A stretch of 64,000 bases of DNA, taken from contig NZ_JAJVCN010000001.1 in the NCBI RefSeq assembly GCF_021390435.2, positions 1,364,001-1,428,000 on the forward strand, written 5' to 3'. Positions 15,902 to 26,205 of the stretch are shown here, one piece after another. Positions within the stretch are counted from its first letter, which is position 1, and each line of letters opens with the position of its first letter. Position numbers and translations under genes: made by a program. The notes below the pieces were generated by a model. It was given only the letters and a program-made list of their open reading frames with translations. It was not told where the DNA came from and did not search any database. The DNA is from Kibdelosporangium philippinense. Lineage in GTDB: Bacteria; Actinomycetota; Actinomycetes; Mycobacteriales; Pseudonocardiaceae.

Positions 15902-17512
15902 GTCGCCCGGCCTGAGACGGCCTGTGGACGGCTTGATCATGGAAATCGCCTACCAAACGGTAGTGTTTCCCCAGGTGAACGACCATATCGGTTCCACACG
16001 TACGACAACTGCAACAACCAGGGCGTGGACGCCAAACTCCGCTACACCACGATGCGGGACGCGTTGCGCCGCACCGGCAGGCCGATCGTGTACTCGCTCT
16101 GCGAGTGGGGCGTGAACAGGCCGTGGGAGTGGGCAAAGGACGTTGGCCATCTTTGGCGCACCACGGGCGACATCACCGACAGCTACAAAAGCATGCTCGG
16201 CATCGCCAAAGCCAACTGGACGCTTGCCGACTACGCCGGGCCGGGGCATTGGAACGACCCCGACATGCTCGAGGTCGGCAATCGCGGCATGACCGACAAC
16301 GAGTACCGGTCGCACTTCAACCTGTGGGCCATCATGGCCGCGCCGCTGCTGATCGGGTCCGACCTGCGTACTGCGACCCCGCAGACCTTCGAGATTCTTG
16401 GCAATCGTGAGGTCATCGCGATCGACCAGGATCCGCTTGGGGTGCAAGGAAAGCCGATTCGATCTGCGGGCGGCGTACACGTTCTGGTCAAGCCGTTGCA
16501 GAACGGCGACAAAGCCGTGCTGCTGTTCAACGAGGGCGAGAAGACCGAACGTGTCACGACAACAGCCGCGGAAATCGGCCTGCCGCAAGCGTCTGGCTAC
16601 AAGCTGCGTGACCTCTGGGCGCACACCGATCGGCATACGGCTGGCACGATCGCGGCGACGCTTCCGCCGCACGGCAGCGCGATGTTCCGGGTGAACGCGG
16701 ATCGAGGCTGGGCGAAGTACCCGCCTGCAGTCGACACGGGTGCGGCGCTGCAGACCGCTTACCCGGGCGCGCTACCGCTGGTTGAGCCCGGTGACAACGC
16801 GTCGGTGACCACGTCCGCGACCAACAACGGCCGGGCGCCTGCTATGACAGTGAAATCGGAGCTGACCGGGCCCGCCGGTTGGGAGGCCCGGCCGGAATCG
16901 CCGAACAACACCGCAAGCCTGCGCACCGGAGAGTCCTTGAATACCAAGTGGTTAGTCAAGGTCCCGGCCAGCGCCAAACCGGGACTGTATGTCCTAACTG
17001 TCCGGACGACCTTCCGGTCGGACGCGGAGCCGCGGTTCGACCTTGAAGTCCGTGTGCCACCACCGGCTCCTAGGACCAACGCCTACGTCAGCGACCTGAC
17101 CTGGCTGAGTTCGGACAATGGCTGGGGTCCGGTCGAACGTGACACCAGCAACGGTGAAGCCGATGCTGGTGATGGAAATCCTATGACTATCAACGGAGTC
17201 ACCTTCGCCAAGGGCATCGGCGCGCACGCACCCAGCAACATCGAGTTCTACGTCGGCGGACGCTGCACGTCACTGGCTGCGAACGTTGGCGTGGACGACG
17301 AGGAAGGCGCCGACGGGTCCGTCGGTTTCGAGGTCTGGGCCAATGGTGCCAAGATCGCCGACAGTGGTGTGATGACCAATGCCATGCCCGCCAAGCCGAT
17401 CAGCGCGGACATCACCGGCGCGATGGTGGTACGCCTTGTGGTCAACGACGGCGGCAACGGGATCACCAGCGACCACGGTGACTGGGCCGATCTCCGAGTG
17501 ACCTGCGCATAA
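15902..17512 (+). pseudogene. GH27 alpha-galactosidase lacking its N-terminus, with NEW3 and NPCBM domains
   Basis: The frame is open from just after the integrase stop, but homology begins only near 15989. YDNCNNQGVD carries the catalytic nucleophile Asp of glycoside hydrolase family 27, and HLWRTTGDI the likely acid/base Asp. WNDPDMLEVGN and GSDLRTATPQTFEILGNREV are also diagnostic. A NEW3-type linker domain (about 16770-17040) and a C-terminal NPCBM carbohydrate-binding domain (17080-17512) follow. The signal peptide and first barrel strands are missing, apparently cut off by the element, so the enzyme should be inactive. GTG 16025 is only an internal codon. Confidence 0.85.
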
Positions 17513-17554
17513 GAGAAATCTCCGGACACGCGGTCGCGTGTCCGGAGATTTCTC
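17513..17554. terminator. Strong bidirectional terminator hairpin
   Basis: GAGAAATCTCCGGACACGCG begins directly after the alpha-galactosidase stop and is matched by its full reverse complement ending at 17554, with almost no loop. It separates this gene from the convergent ALF-type gene. Confidence 0.9.
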
Positions 17555-17569
17555 GTCTAAAAGGGACTA

Positions 17570-20500
17570 TCAGCCCATCGGGATGAACGTCCAGCGCTGG
17601 TGTGCCTGGCCGCTGTCGGCCACCTGGGTGACCAGGGTGGCGTTCTGGTCGCCTGCGTTGAGGGCCTCGACCGTCTTGCCCGAAAGCACGCTGCGAAGGG
17701 CCAGCGTGCCGTCGGCAGCAGTGGTGAATTCCCACTGCTGTGTCGCCCCGAGGTGGCACTCGTACTGGATGATCTGGTTGCCGTTGTTCAGATCACCGGC
17801 GCGCAGATCCAAGCACTTGCCCGAGTGGCGGTTCTTCAAGCCGTAGACGTTGTTGCCGACGCTGACCACGTCCCAGATCTGCTTCTCGCCACCGACGCAC
17901 TGCCACAGTTCCATGGCCGCGAGGTCCTTCAACGCGTCCCCACCGATCAGGCCCGCGGTCTGGATGCATCGTCCTGAGTGGACACCCTTGATCTGCACAG
18001 CACGGTGCGGGACCGAGGTGACTTGGTAGGCCACGGTGGTGCCGCCGTCGTTGCTGGTGTCGATCCGTCCATTTTGGAACGTGCTGCGGGTTCCCCTGGG
18101 CAGTGCGGTTTCCTCGGTGTTCGGGTAGCCGAGGAATGATCGCTCCGCGCCCATCGACCGGTACTTGGCACCGATGGCGCCGTACACGGCACGCAGGCCG
18201 ATGCTGGGATGCTTGTAGATTCCGCCGTTGTTGCCGGAGAACAGGACGAACTGGCCGCCGTTGACGCTGTTCTGCACGTCGGAAAGCGGGTAGCCGAGCG
18301 GTCCGGCCTCGAAGTTGGACTCGCCGTGCTTCGCGTCCCATTCGCCTGCCAGCCCAACCGTGCCGTTGCGCGGTGTGATGTAGAACGAAGCTCTGCTGAA
18401 GTACTGCCTGCGGCCGTTCTCGTTACCGAAGGGTCGCTCCGATTCGATGGGGTAGCCGGACGTCGCCTCGAAGCCCATCGCGGCGAACTTGGCGTGGATC
18501 GTGCCCTTGATCTCGATGATGCCGATGTTGGGCCGGTAGTAGATCGTGCCGGTGGTGAATCGACTGTAGCGGTTTCCGCTGGAATCGAGCTGGGTCTCGT
18601 CGGTGACCGGGTAGCCGTGCGGGCCGATCTCGCCGCCGGACGCCGCCCACGCTTCACCGATGCCGCCGAAGACGATGTGCGCACCGGTCGCCGCACTCCA
18701 GACGATGTAGAGGTTCTGCCCGCCTGCACGAGGTCTGGCGAACCGCAAGACCTGGCCTCTGCCATCCCTTGTCGGCGCCTGGTCGATCATCTCGCCGCCG
18801 ATGGCGTTCGGGCCGCCCATGGAAAGCAGCTTGTCCAAGACTGGTCCATTGTAGACAACATGGACGGTGACGCGCTGGTAGTCCGTGTCGTCGACCTTGA
18901 CGAGGTCCGACGTCAGGTACAGCCGGCCCTTCTCGTACGGCTTGTAGCCGAGGTAGTTCGTGTCGAGTACCGCGTCGCCGGTCGGCTTGCCAAGGCTGTC
19001 ACGCAGGTTCTTCTCCGCGTTGTAACGACGGTCGATTGGCATCACCGGCGTCGGAGGTTCGGCGTGCCACCTGGCCGGTACGTCGGCCCAGCCGTCGTTG
19101 ATCGCACCGTTCACGGTGAGGTACCTCGACATGTCGCGCACCGGGCGGACGATTTGTGCCTCCGCGTTGCCCCGCACGCACCAGGTCGCGTCTGCCTTGA
19201 ACTCGTCGGTGCCGTCAGTCGGGGCGACGTGGCCGGACACGCTGTACTTGACCGGGATCCGCGCCTGGTTCTGTGCCGAAGGGCTCGGGCTTGCGCCGCG
19301 GCGCAGGTAGTTGAGCGGGCGGCTGACCGACTGGAACGAGAAGCACTCGGGGTTGCTCAGGCCCGGCTCGATCTTCCACTGCTGCTGCTTCAGCTGATCC
19401 GGCGTGATGTCCTTGCGCCACGGGACAATCACCAACGATCCATTGTGGTCGGCCACATAGGAATCAAGGCCGTTGTACGCGTCGATGCGCAGTGACTGGG
19501 TCCGGTGCTGGTGCTGCCCGGTGGCCAGGAACTCCCTGCGGTCGTCGGGAGTACCGGCGAGCGCGGCGTCAGCGGCCTTGACCAGTTCAAGGTACATCAG
19601 GCTGTTGGCCGCCCTTGTGCGCAACTCGAAGATCTGACGAGTCCGCTCTTCGTCCTGCTTGCGCCGAAGGTTGTCGATGTCGCGGATACGTGCCGCGCTC
19701 GCACCTGTGTCGATGAAGGCCGCGTACTTCGCCGCGTCGCCGCTGGTGAAGGCGGCCTCGGCGGCAATGGCGACCTGGCTCTGCTTGTCGGGTGAGTGCT
19801 CCCATACCTTGATCACGAAGTTCAGGTCTGCCATCGTGCTCATTCGCACTTCTTCGGCGGGAGTGACGTCGATCGCGAACTGGGCGACGAAGAGCCGGGC
19901 CGCTTCCTTGCGCAGCTGCTCCTTCTCCGCTTCCGTTTTGTCCGTCCGCTCCTGGATCAGCCGGGCGACGTCCTTCTTGTGCTCCTCATGGATCCCGGTC
20001 CTGAGGAAGGCCCACTGCGCCTCGGTGTTGCCCTGCAAGGCGGCCCTCGCGGCTGCCAGGACGGCGATGTTGTTGTGGGCGTTGGCGTTCAGGTCGATGT
20101 AGACGATGAACTCGTACACCGACTTCGCCAGGATGGTTTCGCTGACCGGAAGCTCGACCAGCCCCAAGGCCGTTGACTTGACCGTGTTCTCTTCCCGGCG
20201 GCGCTCGATGCGCTCGCCGATGATCCGCTTGTCTTCGGTGTCCGCCGCGAAGATCTTGGTCTTGATGAACCGGCTGCTCTCGTCCTCGCCGTCGGCGGCG
20301 AGCGCGGCGATGGCCGCCTCACGAAGCTTCTGGTGCAACGGTTCGAGCGGGCGGTTCTTGTCGAGTTCGTCGGCCCGGTAGTAGATCTTGGACACGAACC
20401 CGCGTTCGCTTTGGGCAAGCCAGGTGTCGTCCGGTGTGACGTCGACGAGTGCCGCGGCTTCGCCCCGCTGGGCCATGGTTGACGGGACCTCGGCAGCGGC

Positions 20501-20608
20501 CGAGGCCGCCTGCGGTGGTGCCGCGACGGCCACCTCAGGCACAGTGACGCCGGCGGCCACGACGATCGCGGTGCCGACGATGAGTCTTCTGAAGGCTCCC
20601 CTGCTCAT
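17570..20608 (-). CDS. Secreted multidomain protein: ALF-repeat region, AbfB-like, four LGFP repeats, ricin-type lectin
   Basis: I start at ATG 20608 (MSRGAFRRLIVGTAIVVAAG), with AAGAGG upstream and a good signal peptide; about 1012 residues. Order: an Ala/Glu-rich helical ALF-type region (about 50-370), an AbfB-like beta-trefoil (YNGLDSYVADHNGSLVIVPW, about 375-440), a spacer domain (about 440-620), and four LGFP repeats (GGEIGPHGYPVTDE, TSGYPIES, GPLGYPLSDV, FLGYPNTEE; about 650-840). A C-terminal ricin-type lectin follows (HSGRCIQTAG, HSGKCLDLRAGD, QWEF). LGFP and lectin modules suggest attachment to cell wall or glycans. No enzymatic motif is visible. It is divergent from the two ALF-type genes that follow. 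Confidence 0.8.
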   Translation of the reverse strand: MSRGAFRRLIVGTAIVVAAGVTVPEVAVAAPPQAASAAAEVPSTMAQRGEAAALVDVTPDDTWLAQSERGFVSKIYYRADELDKNRPLEPLHQKLREAAIAALAADGEDESSRFIKTKIFAADTEDKRIIGERIERRREENTVKSTALGLVELPVSETILAKSVYEFIVYIDLNANAHNNIAVLAAARAALQGNTEAQWAFLRTGIHEEHKKDVARLIQERTDKTEAEKEQLRKEAARLFVAQFAIDVTPAEEVRMSTMADLNFVIKVWEHSPDKQSQVAIAAEAAFTSGDAAKYAAFIDTGASAARIRDIDNLRRKQDEERTRQIFELRTRAANSLMYLELVKAADAALAGTPDDRREFLATGQHQHRTQSLRIDAYNGLDSYVADHNGSLVIVPWRKDITPDQLKQQQWKIEPGLSNPECFSFQSVSRPLNYLRRGASPSPSAQNQARIPVKYSVSGHVAPTDGTDEFKADATWCVRGNAEAQIVRPVRDMSRYLTVNGAINDGWADVPARWHAEPPTPVMPIDRRYNAEKNLRDSLGKPTGDAVLDTNYLGYKPYEKGRLYLTSDLVKVDDTDYQRVTVHVVYNGPVLDKLLSMGGPNAIGGEMIDQAPTRDGRGQVLRFARPRAGGQNLYIVWSAATGAHIVFGGIGEAWAASGGEIGPHGYPVTDETQLDSSGNRYSRFTTGTIYYRPNIGIIEIKGTIHAKFAAMGFEATSGYPIESERPFGNENGRRQYFSRASFYITPRNGTVGLAGEWDAKHGESNFEAGPLGYPLSDVQNSVNGGQFVLFSGNNGGIYKHPSIGLRAVYGAIGAKYRSMGAERSFLGYPNTEETALPRGTRSTFQNGRIDTSNDGGTTVAYQVTSVPHRAVQIKGVHSGRCIQTAGLIGGDALKDLAAMELWQCVGGEKQIWDVVSVGNNVYGLKNRHSGKCLDLRAGDLNNGNQIIQYECHLGATQQWEFTTAADGTLALRSVLSGKTVEALNAGDQNATLVTQVADSGQAHQRWTFIPMG

Positions 20609-20802
20609 GGTGGAACCTCTTGATCTGTTCAAGGACATCCTCCCCTTGGATGAACGCGCGAGCAGAAGTGTTCGGTCTGCATACGCGCTAGTCAAAGCTT
20701 TTCTGTCTGAACTGAATGTGTCATCCCAGTGCTTTACGAGCGCCTCTTGTCTGTGCCATAGTCGCCCGAGTTTCGCTGTGCACTTAGTTCCGGGGGCTGG
20801 GG

Positions 20803-21873
20803 ATGAAAATACGCACGTCTGTCAACGCCCTTCTTGTGGCGGTATTGATCAGTGGCGTTGGAAGTAATGCCGCTGCGGCAAACGGGCTAACCGAAGTTGA
20901 AATAACCAGCGTTTCGAGTATCGAAGATTCGCCCCTTTTCGGCATTGTCCGGTGGAACGCGCTGTACCACTCGCAGATGATCGTGAAGGCGGCGGCGTGG
21001 CAGGCGATCCGGTCGGCGGATGGTGAGGCGGCGCTGCGCCGGTTCGTCACGACCGGGCTGCGCGAGGCCAAGCAGCTGTCCGAGCGCAACGACGCGAGGT
21101 ACATGGACTTCGCCCAGCGGGTCGTGAAGAACTACAGCCCGCAGTTCTCGCCCCTGGTGCACGCCAAAGCGCAGGAGGCCGTGAAGGGCAAGCCCGCGGA
21201 CCGGGAACACTTCGCCCGCTTCGGTTTCGCGGAGGCCAAGGCGCTGGACGACGCCGCTCGCGAGGCCGATGAGCAGCACAAACAGCAGATCCTCGAAGCG
21301 GATCGGGATTTCGTGCGGCTGCTGGCCCAGCTGGATCCCGGCGAGCAGGTGCGGCTCGCCGCCCAGCACGCGATGCGCCACGGTGGCGTGGAGGCCGACC
21401 TGCGCGCGTTCTTCGCCTCGGAGTGGATGGCCGCGGCCGGGTTGGACCTCGACATCCACCGGATGCGCACGATCGAGGCCGGGGCCGAGTTCCATGCGGT
21501 GATCCAGCAGCTGATCGTGGACGCCAACGAAGCCGAGCATGAGGCACTGCAGACCAGCGGTGCCGCGGCCGAGCTGGCCCGTGCGGTCGCCGCCCGTGCC
21601 TGGGCGACGACAAAGGAGAAGGCCGACGCCGCGCGCCAGGCGTGGGAGGACGAGGCTCGTGCGTGTGCCGAGCAGGCGCAGTACTGGCGCACGATTGTCG
21701 AGCGAGCCCAGCAGAATTCCGATCCGGTCTGGGCCGCGATCGCGACAACGGCCGACAAGAATCGCGGAACCTGGACCGCGGAGGGCACGCTCGCGGGTAG
21801 TGAGAATCAGTACTTTATCGGTGTTGAAAACGATGCGCACGACGGCTATATCCGAATGACCACTTCCGCGTAA
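20803..21873 (+). CDS. Secreted ALF-repeat-type protein
   Basis: A protein of 356 residues with an N-terminal signal peptide (MKIRTSVNALLVAVLISGVG, cleavage near NAAAA) followed by ALF-like repeats rich in Ala, Glu and Arg: AAWQAIRSADGEAALRRFVT, then KAQEAVKGKPADREHFARFG and AQHAMRHGGVEADLRAFFAS. The C-terminus loses the repeat and ends in a short polar domain (ENQYFIGVENDAHDGYIRMT). It is predicted extracellular and helical. It precedes the toxin gene by 67 bp and shares the same repeat type, so it may be a shorter partner or a toxin-less relative. Confidence 0.75.
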   Translation: MKIRTSVNALLVAVLISGVGSNAAAANGLTEVEITSVSSIEDSPLFGIVRWNALYHSQMIVKAAAWQAIRSADGEAALRRFVTTGLREAKQLSERNDARYMDFAQRVVKNYSPQFSPLVHAKAQEAVKGKPADREHFARFGFAEAKALDDAAREADEQHKQQILEADRDFVRLLAQLDPGEQVRLAAQHAMRHGGVEADLRAFFASEWMAAAGLDLDIHRMRTIEAGAEFHAVIQQLIVDANEAEHEALQTSGAAAELARAVAARAWATTKEKADAARQAWEDEARACAEQAQYWRTIVERAQQNSDPVWAAIATTADKNRGTWTAEGTLAGSENQYFIGVENDAHDGYIRMTTSA

Positions 21874-21940
21874 CTGTCTTTTCAGTAGTTCCTGAAATAG
21901 TTCATCCCTCTTTCGGCTTGGAGAGCAGGGTTTCTTCGGC

Positions 21941-24900
21941 ATGAAAAAATTACCTAGAAGACCGATTGTTCTCGCCGTGGTTGTCGCGTTGTTCGCGGGA
22001 ATCATCGGCGGGAACGCGACAGCGGCGCCGGTGCCCGCGCAACAGCCGCAGGTGCAGACGGACCCGGATCCCAACCAGGAGCAGCTGATCAGGCAGCTCG
22101 AACGGGACCTGATCGCCGACATCGCCGGGGACGACCGCGAAGAGGAAGAGGTCCGTACCGCCGCACGGGCCACGCTGCGCAAGATCGAGGCAGGCGACTG
22201 GGGCGCGGTGCAGGTCTTCTTCGACCGTGATCGCCCGCAAGCGGTCGCGCAGGCGGAGCAGCGCAAGAAGGACGCCGACGCGGCGAACAAGGCGCAGATC
22301 GAGCCCCTGGCAGGCACGGGTGGACCCGCGTTCAATGCGGCTGTCGACCGTGCGCTGCGCGGCGATCCCCGTGCTCGCGTGGAATTCCTGGCGTTCGCCC
22401 GTGACATCGCCATCGAAGAGGACCGGCGAAACGGCGCCTACGACAGGGCACTCAGGGAACGTAGGCGCGGGCACGTGCAGATGGCCGCGAACCACGGCGG
22501 CCCTGAGGTGTCCAAGGCGGCGAAAATCGCGCTGGCACAAGGGGACGCCGCGATCGAGGAGTTCTTGCGCACCGGCTACCTGGCTGCCGCACAGCGCGAC
22601 GCCGAGCAACGTGAGCGGGACCTCGCCGAGTTGGAACGGCTGCGTAAAGAAGCCGAGGCTGCTTCGGACCTGGCCCAGCGGACGGTGCGGGCGATGCGGG
22701 CACGTCAGGCCATCATGACCGCGCACGCCGATGGCGTAAAAGCCTTGGCACGCACCGCCAATGACATGACGGCGGCGGCGAACATCTCCCGTGAGGCAGC
22801 CAGACTCCTTGCCTCGGACCTGGCAGGCGGCACGTATCACGCGGAGCTGTACCGGCGGGCCAAGGACGATGTCGCGCGCCAACTCGGCTACGCGATGACC
22901 GACGCCCAGGAAGCCCAGCGGGCTGCGGGAATAGCAAGCACGCAGGCGAACATCCTGGTAGAGAACCAGATGCCGCACGGCACCCAGTGGGCAAGGATCG
23001 TGCAGGGCATGGCAGCTTCCGCGGAAGCCGCCAAGCACGCCACCCAGACCGCCGTGCACGCGGTGGACGCGATCACCGCGGAAGCAGCGGCCACGAATGC
23101 CGCCGACCGAGCCAAAGCACACGAGGAAAACGCCAGGCGGTGGCGGGAAACCGCCCAATCCCACCGGGAATCGGCCAAGAACCTCGCCACGGCGGCGCAG
23201 GAACAGGCGAACGCCGCGGCAGACGCGGCCGCACGCACCAAGCAAGCGCGTAAAGACGCCGAAGACGCACTGGCCCGGGCACGAGTGCACGCGGAGAAGG
23301 TGAAGCAGGCCAGGACGACCGCTGAGAATGAGCGGAACATCGCCGCGCAGAAGCGTGACGAGGCCCAGCGGTGGCGTGACGAGGCCGCGCGCAAGCGCCT
23401 CGAAGCCGAGGACAAGCAGCGGGAAGCGGCGGCACAACGGGCGATCGCGCAGCGGGAAGCCGGTGTCGCGGCCACCAAGCGTCAGGAAGCCGAGGCACAG
23501 CAACGTATTGCCGCGCAGAAGCGCCAGGATGCCCAGATGCACGAGCAGCAGGCCGCGGATGCCGCGGCTGGTGCCCGTAATCAGGAGAAGATCGCGCTTG
23601 ACGCCATGCGCCGCGCCCAGGACCGGTCGGCACAGGCTGATGACTTGCGGGCAAAGGCCGAGGAAGCCAACCGCTCGGCGGACACCGCGGAGAAGAAGGC
23701 CAAGGCGCTGGAAGACTTCGCACAGCGGGTCGCCGGAATGGCCGAGGCCTCACAGCAGGACAAGGACGCGGCGCGCGCAGCGGCACAACAAGCCAGAACT
23801 GACGCCATCAACGCGCGCACAGCTGCCAACAACGCGCGAAGTGCTGCCAACGATGCCGGTTTGGCTGCCGAGCGGGCACGGGGGGCCTACATCGACGCCG
23901 ATGCCGCGGCGGGACGCGCCCGTGCGGCGGCGGATCGCGCGCAGGCGGCTGCCTCTGCGGCAAGGGCGGCAGCAAACGAGGCTGAAGCCGCTGCGGAGAA
24001 GTCACGGGCGGCGGCCAACGAGGCGCAAGTTGCTGCGGCACGGTCGAATCAAGCGGCCAACGAGGCCGAGCGAGAGGCTGCGGCGGTTCACGCGGAAACG
24101 ATCAGGGCCAATGCCTCGGCCGAGGAAGCCACTGCGGAGGAGGCACGTGCGGCCGAACACGCGCGCAAAGCCGTTGAACTGGCGAACCAAGCCGCGCGGG
24201 AATCGGTCATGGCACTCGACGCCGCCCATCGGACGCAGGACGAGGCCAACGCTTCGGCCATCGAAGCGGCCACAGCGGCCACCCAAGCGGGTGTCGCGAC
24301 CCGGGCGGCTGCCGCGGCGACGCGATCGTCGTCGGCCATCGCCAACCCGGCGAGCACCGCGATCGACCTGACGAGTCCGTTCACTCAGACCGATGTGGAC
24401 GCTGACTTCGCCGCGATCGTGGCCGCGCGGGCTCGTGACATCGGTGATTCGCAGGTGCAGGCGGCGCTCCGGGCCGCGGCGAACGCGAACGACCAGGCCG
24501 CGCGAGCGGCTGAGGCGGCACGCAACGCGCAGGGCGAGATAGCCCCGGCTTATCACGCCGCGTCGGAGGCTGCGGACTACGCGAAGGCCGCGGCGAATTC
24601 CGCTGCCGCGGCGCAAGCCTCAGCCTCGGAGGCGGCTGTGGACGGGGCGGCGGCGCGGGCGGCGGCAGCGGAGGCAAACGCCGTCGACGCGCAGGCGCAA
24701 GCTGACGCCCAGGCCGCTCGTGCCGCAGCCAACCAGGCAGCGGCGGACGCGGCACTCGCCGGTCGTGCCGCAGACCAGGCCGAGGCCGACGCTCGTGCGG
24801 CACGTCAGGCAGCGAACAACGCGACTCGTGCGGCGAACGAAGCCAGCGAGGCAGCAACGCGTGCCACCCGTGATGCCGAGGCGGCGAGAGTGGCTGCCGT

Positions 24901-26194
24901 CCAGGCACAGCTCGACGCCGACGAAGCACGTAAAGCCGCGGACCGGGCGAACGAACACGCCTTGGCGGCTGAGGAATCGGCGAAGAACGCCGAGGACTAC
25001 GCGAGAGAAGCCGAGAAGGCAGCCGAAAACACCGCGGCGAGTGCCAAGCAGGTCGAGGAGCAGCTCGCCCAGCTGATGGAGCAGCTGCGGCGAGAGGCCG
25101 AGGAGCGCAATCGGCAGCAGATCGAGGAAGTCATCACCGACGACTCCGACATCCCCGACCTGACCGCGGAAGAGACACAAGCTCTCAGGGAAGCAAAGGG
25201 GCAGCAGGGGATCGACGAGTTCACCCAGGCGCAGAAGAACGCCAACAGGGACCTGCTGACGTTCATCCGCGACGAGGGTGGGGAGATCCTGCTCGATCTG
25301 ATCGGCTACAACGATGCCAAGCGCTGCTTCATGGAAGGCGACTTCATCGCCTGCGTGATGACCGTGCTCAACGCGATTCCGATCGGCAGGCTGGTCACCG
25401 TCCTGCGAAAGATCCCTGACGCGGTCTCGGCGGCCGTCAAGATCGTCAAGGGTCTGCGTACGTTCAAGGACGTCGTGACGCTTGGCCGCAAGGCGGCCAA
25501 GAAGATCAGGGATTACGTCCAGCGCTGGATCAAGAAGTGCAAGCGGGGCGGCGGTTTCAAGAGCCTAGGCCCGAGCTGCGACGTGGACAACGATGACCCG
25601 TGGGACCCAACCAAGTCGCCGATACCGGGAGACACACGAATCAATCCGTTCCCGTTCCCCCGATCTCTGGACGACCCGCTCTTCCCCAAGCTGTCAGATG
25701 AGGACCAGCGAAGGGACAAGAGCTGCTCGGACGATGTTGCGAAGTCATGGTCGTTCAACACCATCATGCAGGACTTCACCTATACAACGGGTCGCGAGAA
25801 GCGGGCAAGTGGCGGCGTGGCCTGCATGCTCGAGAAGTCGCCTCGTGTGGGAAAGCCAGCCACACCTGTAGGCCTTGATCCGAGCATTCATCACAAGGGG
25901 CACCTCCTCGGGGCGGTTCTGCACGGTTCGATGGCTGTGCAGAACATCGTGCCGCAGTACAAAGACGTGAACACGCCCCTGATCAACCACGAGATCGAAG
26001 GAAAGATCCGGCAGTGGCTTCACAAAGACATCCCGGAGAAAAGGGTGTACATGGCGGTACTGCCATACTACGAGAAACCAGGTGACGCGGTACCGAAGAG
26101 GATCTACTTCTATGCCTGGTCGATGCTGACACACGACCGTTGTATCGCCGTCGCGGAGAACAACGCCAATCCACCAATACCGGTATGTAAGTAA
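21941..26194 (+). CDS. Giant ALF-repeat/coiled-coil polymorphic toxin with nuclease tip
   Basis: A protein of 1417 residues with a signal peptide (MKKLPRRPIVLAVVVALFAG). ALF-like repeats cover about residues 30-260. An Ala-rich coiled coil of some 800 residues follows (about 260-1085, long runs of AxxAxxA heptad or 11-residue type). A conserved pre-toxin segment (CFMEGDFIACVMTVLNAIPI, about 1125-1150) and a linker lead to a C-terminal DNA/RNA non-specific endonuclease domain (about 1250-1417). HHKGHLLGAVLHG holds the likely catalytic His1321, followed by NIVPQYKDVN. The architecture is that of a secreted polymorphic toxin with a stalk. The immunity gene lies downstream. Confidence 0.85.
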   Translation: MKKLPRRPIVLAVVVALFAGIIGGNATAAPVPAQQPQVQTDPDPNQEQLIRQLERDLIADIAGDDREEEEVRTAARATLRKIEAGDWGAVQVFFDRDRPQAVAQAEQRKKDADAANKAQIEPLAGTGGPAFNAAVDRALRGDPRARVEFLAFARDIAIEEDRRNGAYDRALRERRRGHVQMAANHGGPEVSKAAKIALAQGDAAIEEFLRTGYLAAAQRDAEQRERDLAELERLRKEAEAASDLAQRTVRAMRARQAIMTAHADGVKALARTANDMTAAANISREAARLLASDLAGGTYHAELYRRAKDDVARQLGYAMTDAQEAQRAAGIASTQANILVENQMPHGTQWARIVQGMAASAEAAKHATQTAVHAVDAITAEAAATNAADRAKAHEENARRWRETAQSHRESAKNLATAAQEQANAAADAAARTKQARKDAEDALARARVHAEKVKQARTTAENERNIAAQKRDEAQRWRDEAARKRLEAEDKQREAAAQRAIAQREAGVAATKRQEAEAQQRIAAQKRQDAQMHEQQAADAAAGARNQEKIALDAMRRAQDRSAQADDLRAKAEEANRSADTAEKKAKALEDFAQRVAGMAEASQQDKDAARAAAQQARTDAINARTAANNARSAANDAGLAAERARGAYIDADAAAGRARAAADRAQAAASAARAAANEAEAAAEKSRAAANEAQVAAARSNQAANEAEREAAAVHAETIRANASAEEATAEEARAAEHARKAVELANQAARESVMALDAAHRTQDEANASAIEAATAATQAGVATRAAAAATRSSSAIANPASTAIDLTSPFTQTDVDADFAAIVAARARDIGDSQVQAALRAAANANDQAARAAEAARNAQGEIAPAYHAASEAADYAKAAANSAAAAQASASEAAVDGAAARAAAAEANAVDAQAQADAQAARAAANQAAADAALAGRAADQAEADARAARQAANNATRAANEASEAATRATRDAEAARVAAVQAQLDADEARKAADRANEHALAAEESAKNAEDYAREAEKAAENTAASAKQVEEQLAQLMEQLRREAEERNRQQIEEVITDDSDIPDLTAEETQALREAKGQQGIDEFTQAQKNANRDLLTFIRDEGGEILLDLIGYNDAKRCFMEGDFIACVMTVLNAIPIGRLVTVLRKIPDAVSAAVKIVKGLRTFKDVVTLGRKAAKKIRDYVQRWIKKCKRGGGFKSLGPSCDVDNDDPWDPTKSPIPGDTRINPFPFPRSLDDPLFPKLSDEDQRRDKSCSDDVAKSWSFNTIMQDFTYTTGREKRASGGVACMLEKSPRVGKPATPVGLDPSIHHKGHLLGAVLHGSMAVQNIVPQYKDVNTPLINHEIEGKIRQWLHKDIPEKRVYMAVLPYYEKPGDAVPKRIYFYAWSMLTHDRCIAVAENNANPPIPVCK

Positions 26195-26205
26195 GTCTGA
26201 TGACC

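Noticed and set aside
15899..16030. A tRNA 3' end or attachment core next to the integrase
   Set aside because: I looked for a T-arm-like GGTTC context and acceptor pairing after int and found none convincing; the one GGTTC (16000 region) is codon sequence of the alpha-galactosidase.
21950..23542. A 530-residue minus-strand frame opposite the toxin gene
   Set aside because: Antisense of the alanine-rich coiled coil, where GCx codons read backwards give few stops. No domain. The plus-strand 23328-24371 frame is rejected for the same reason.
22720..25100. The alanine-rich tract as a CRISPR or DNA tandem repeat
   Set aside because: The periodicity is in the protein (AxxA type coiled coil); at DNA level the units vary in sequence and length and there are no spacer-repeat units. 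No CRISPR array was seen anywhere in the window.
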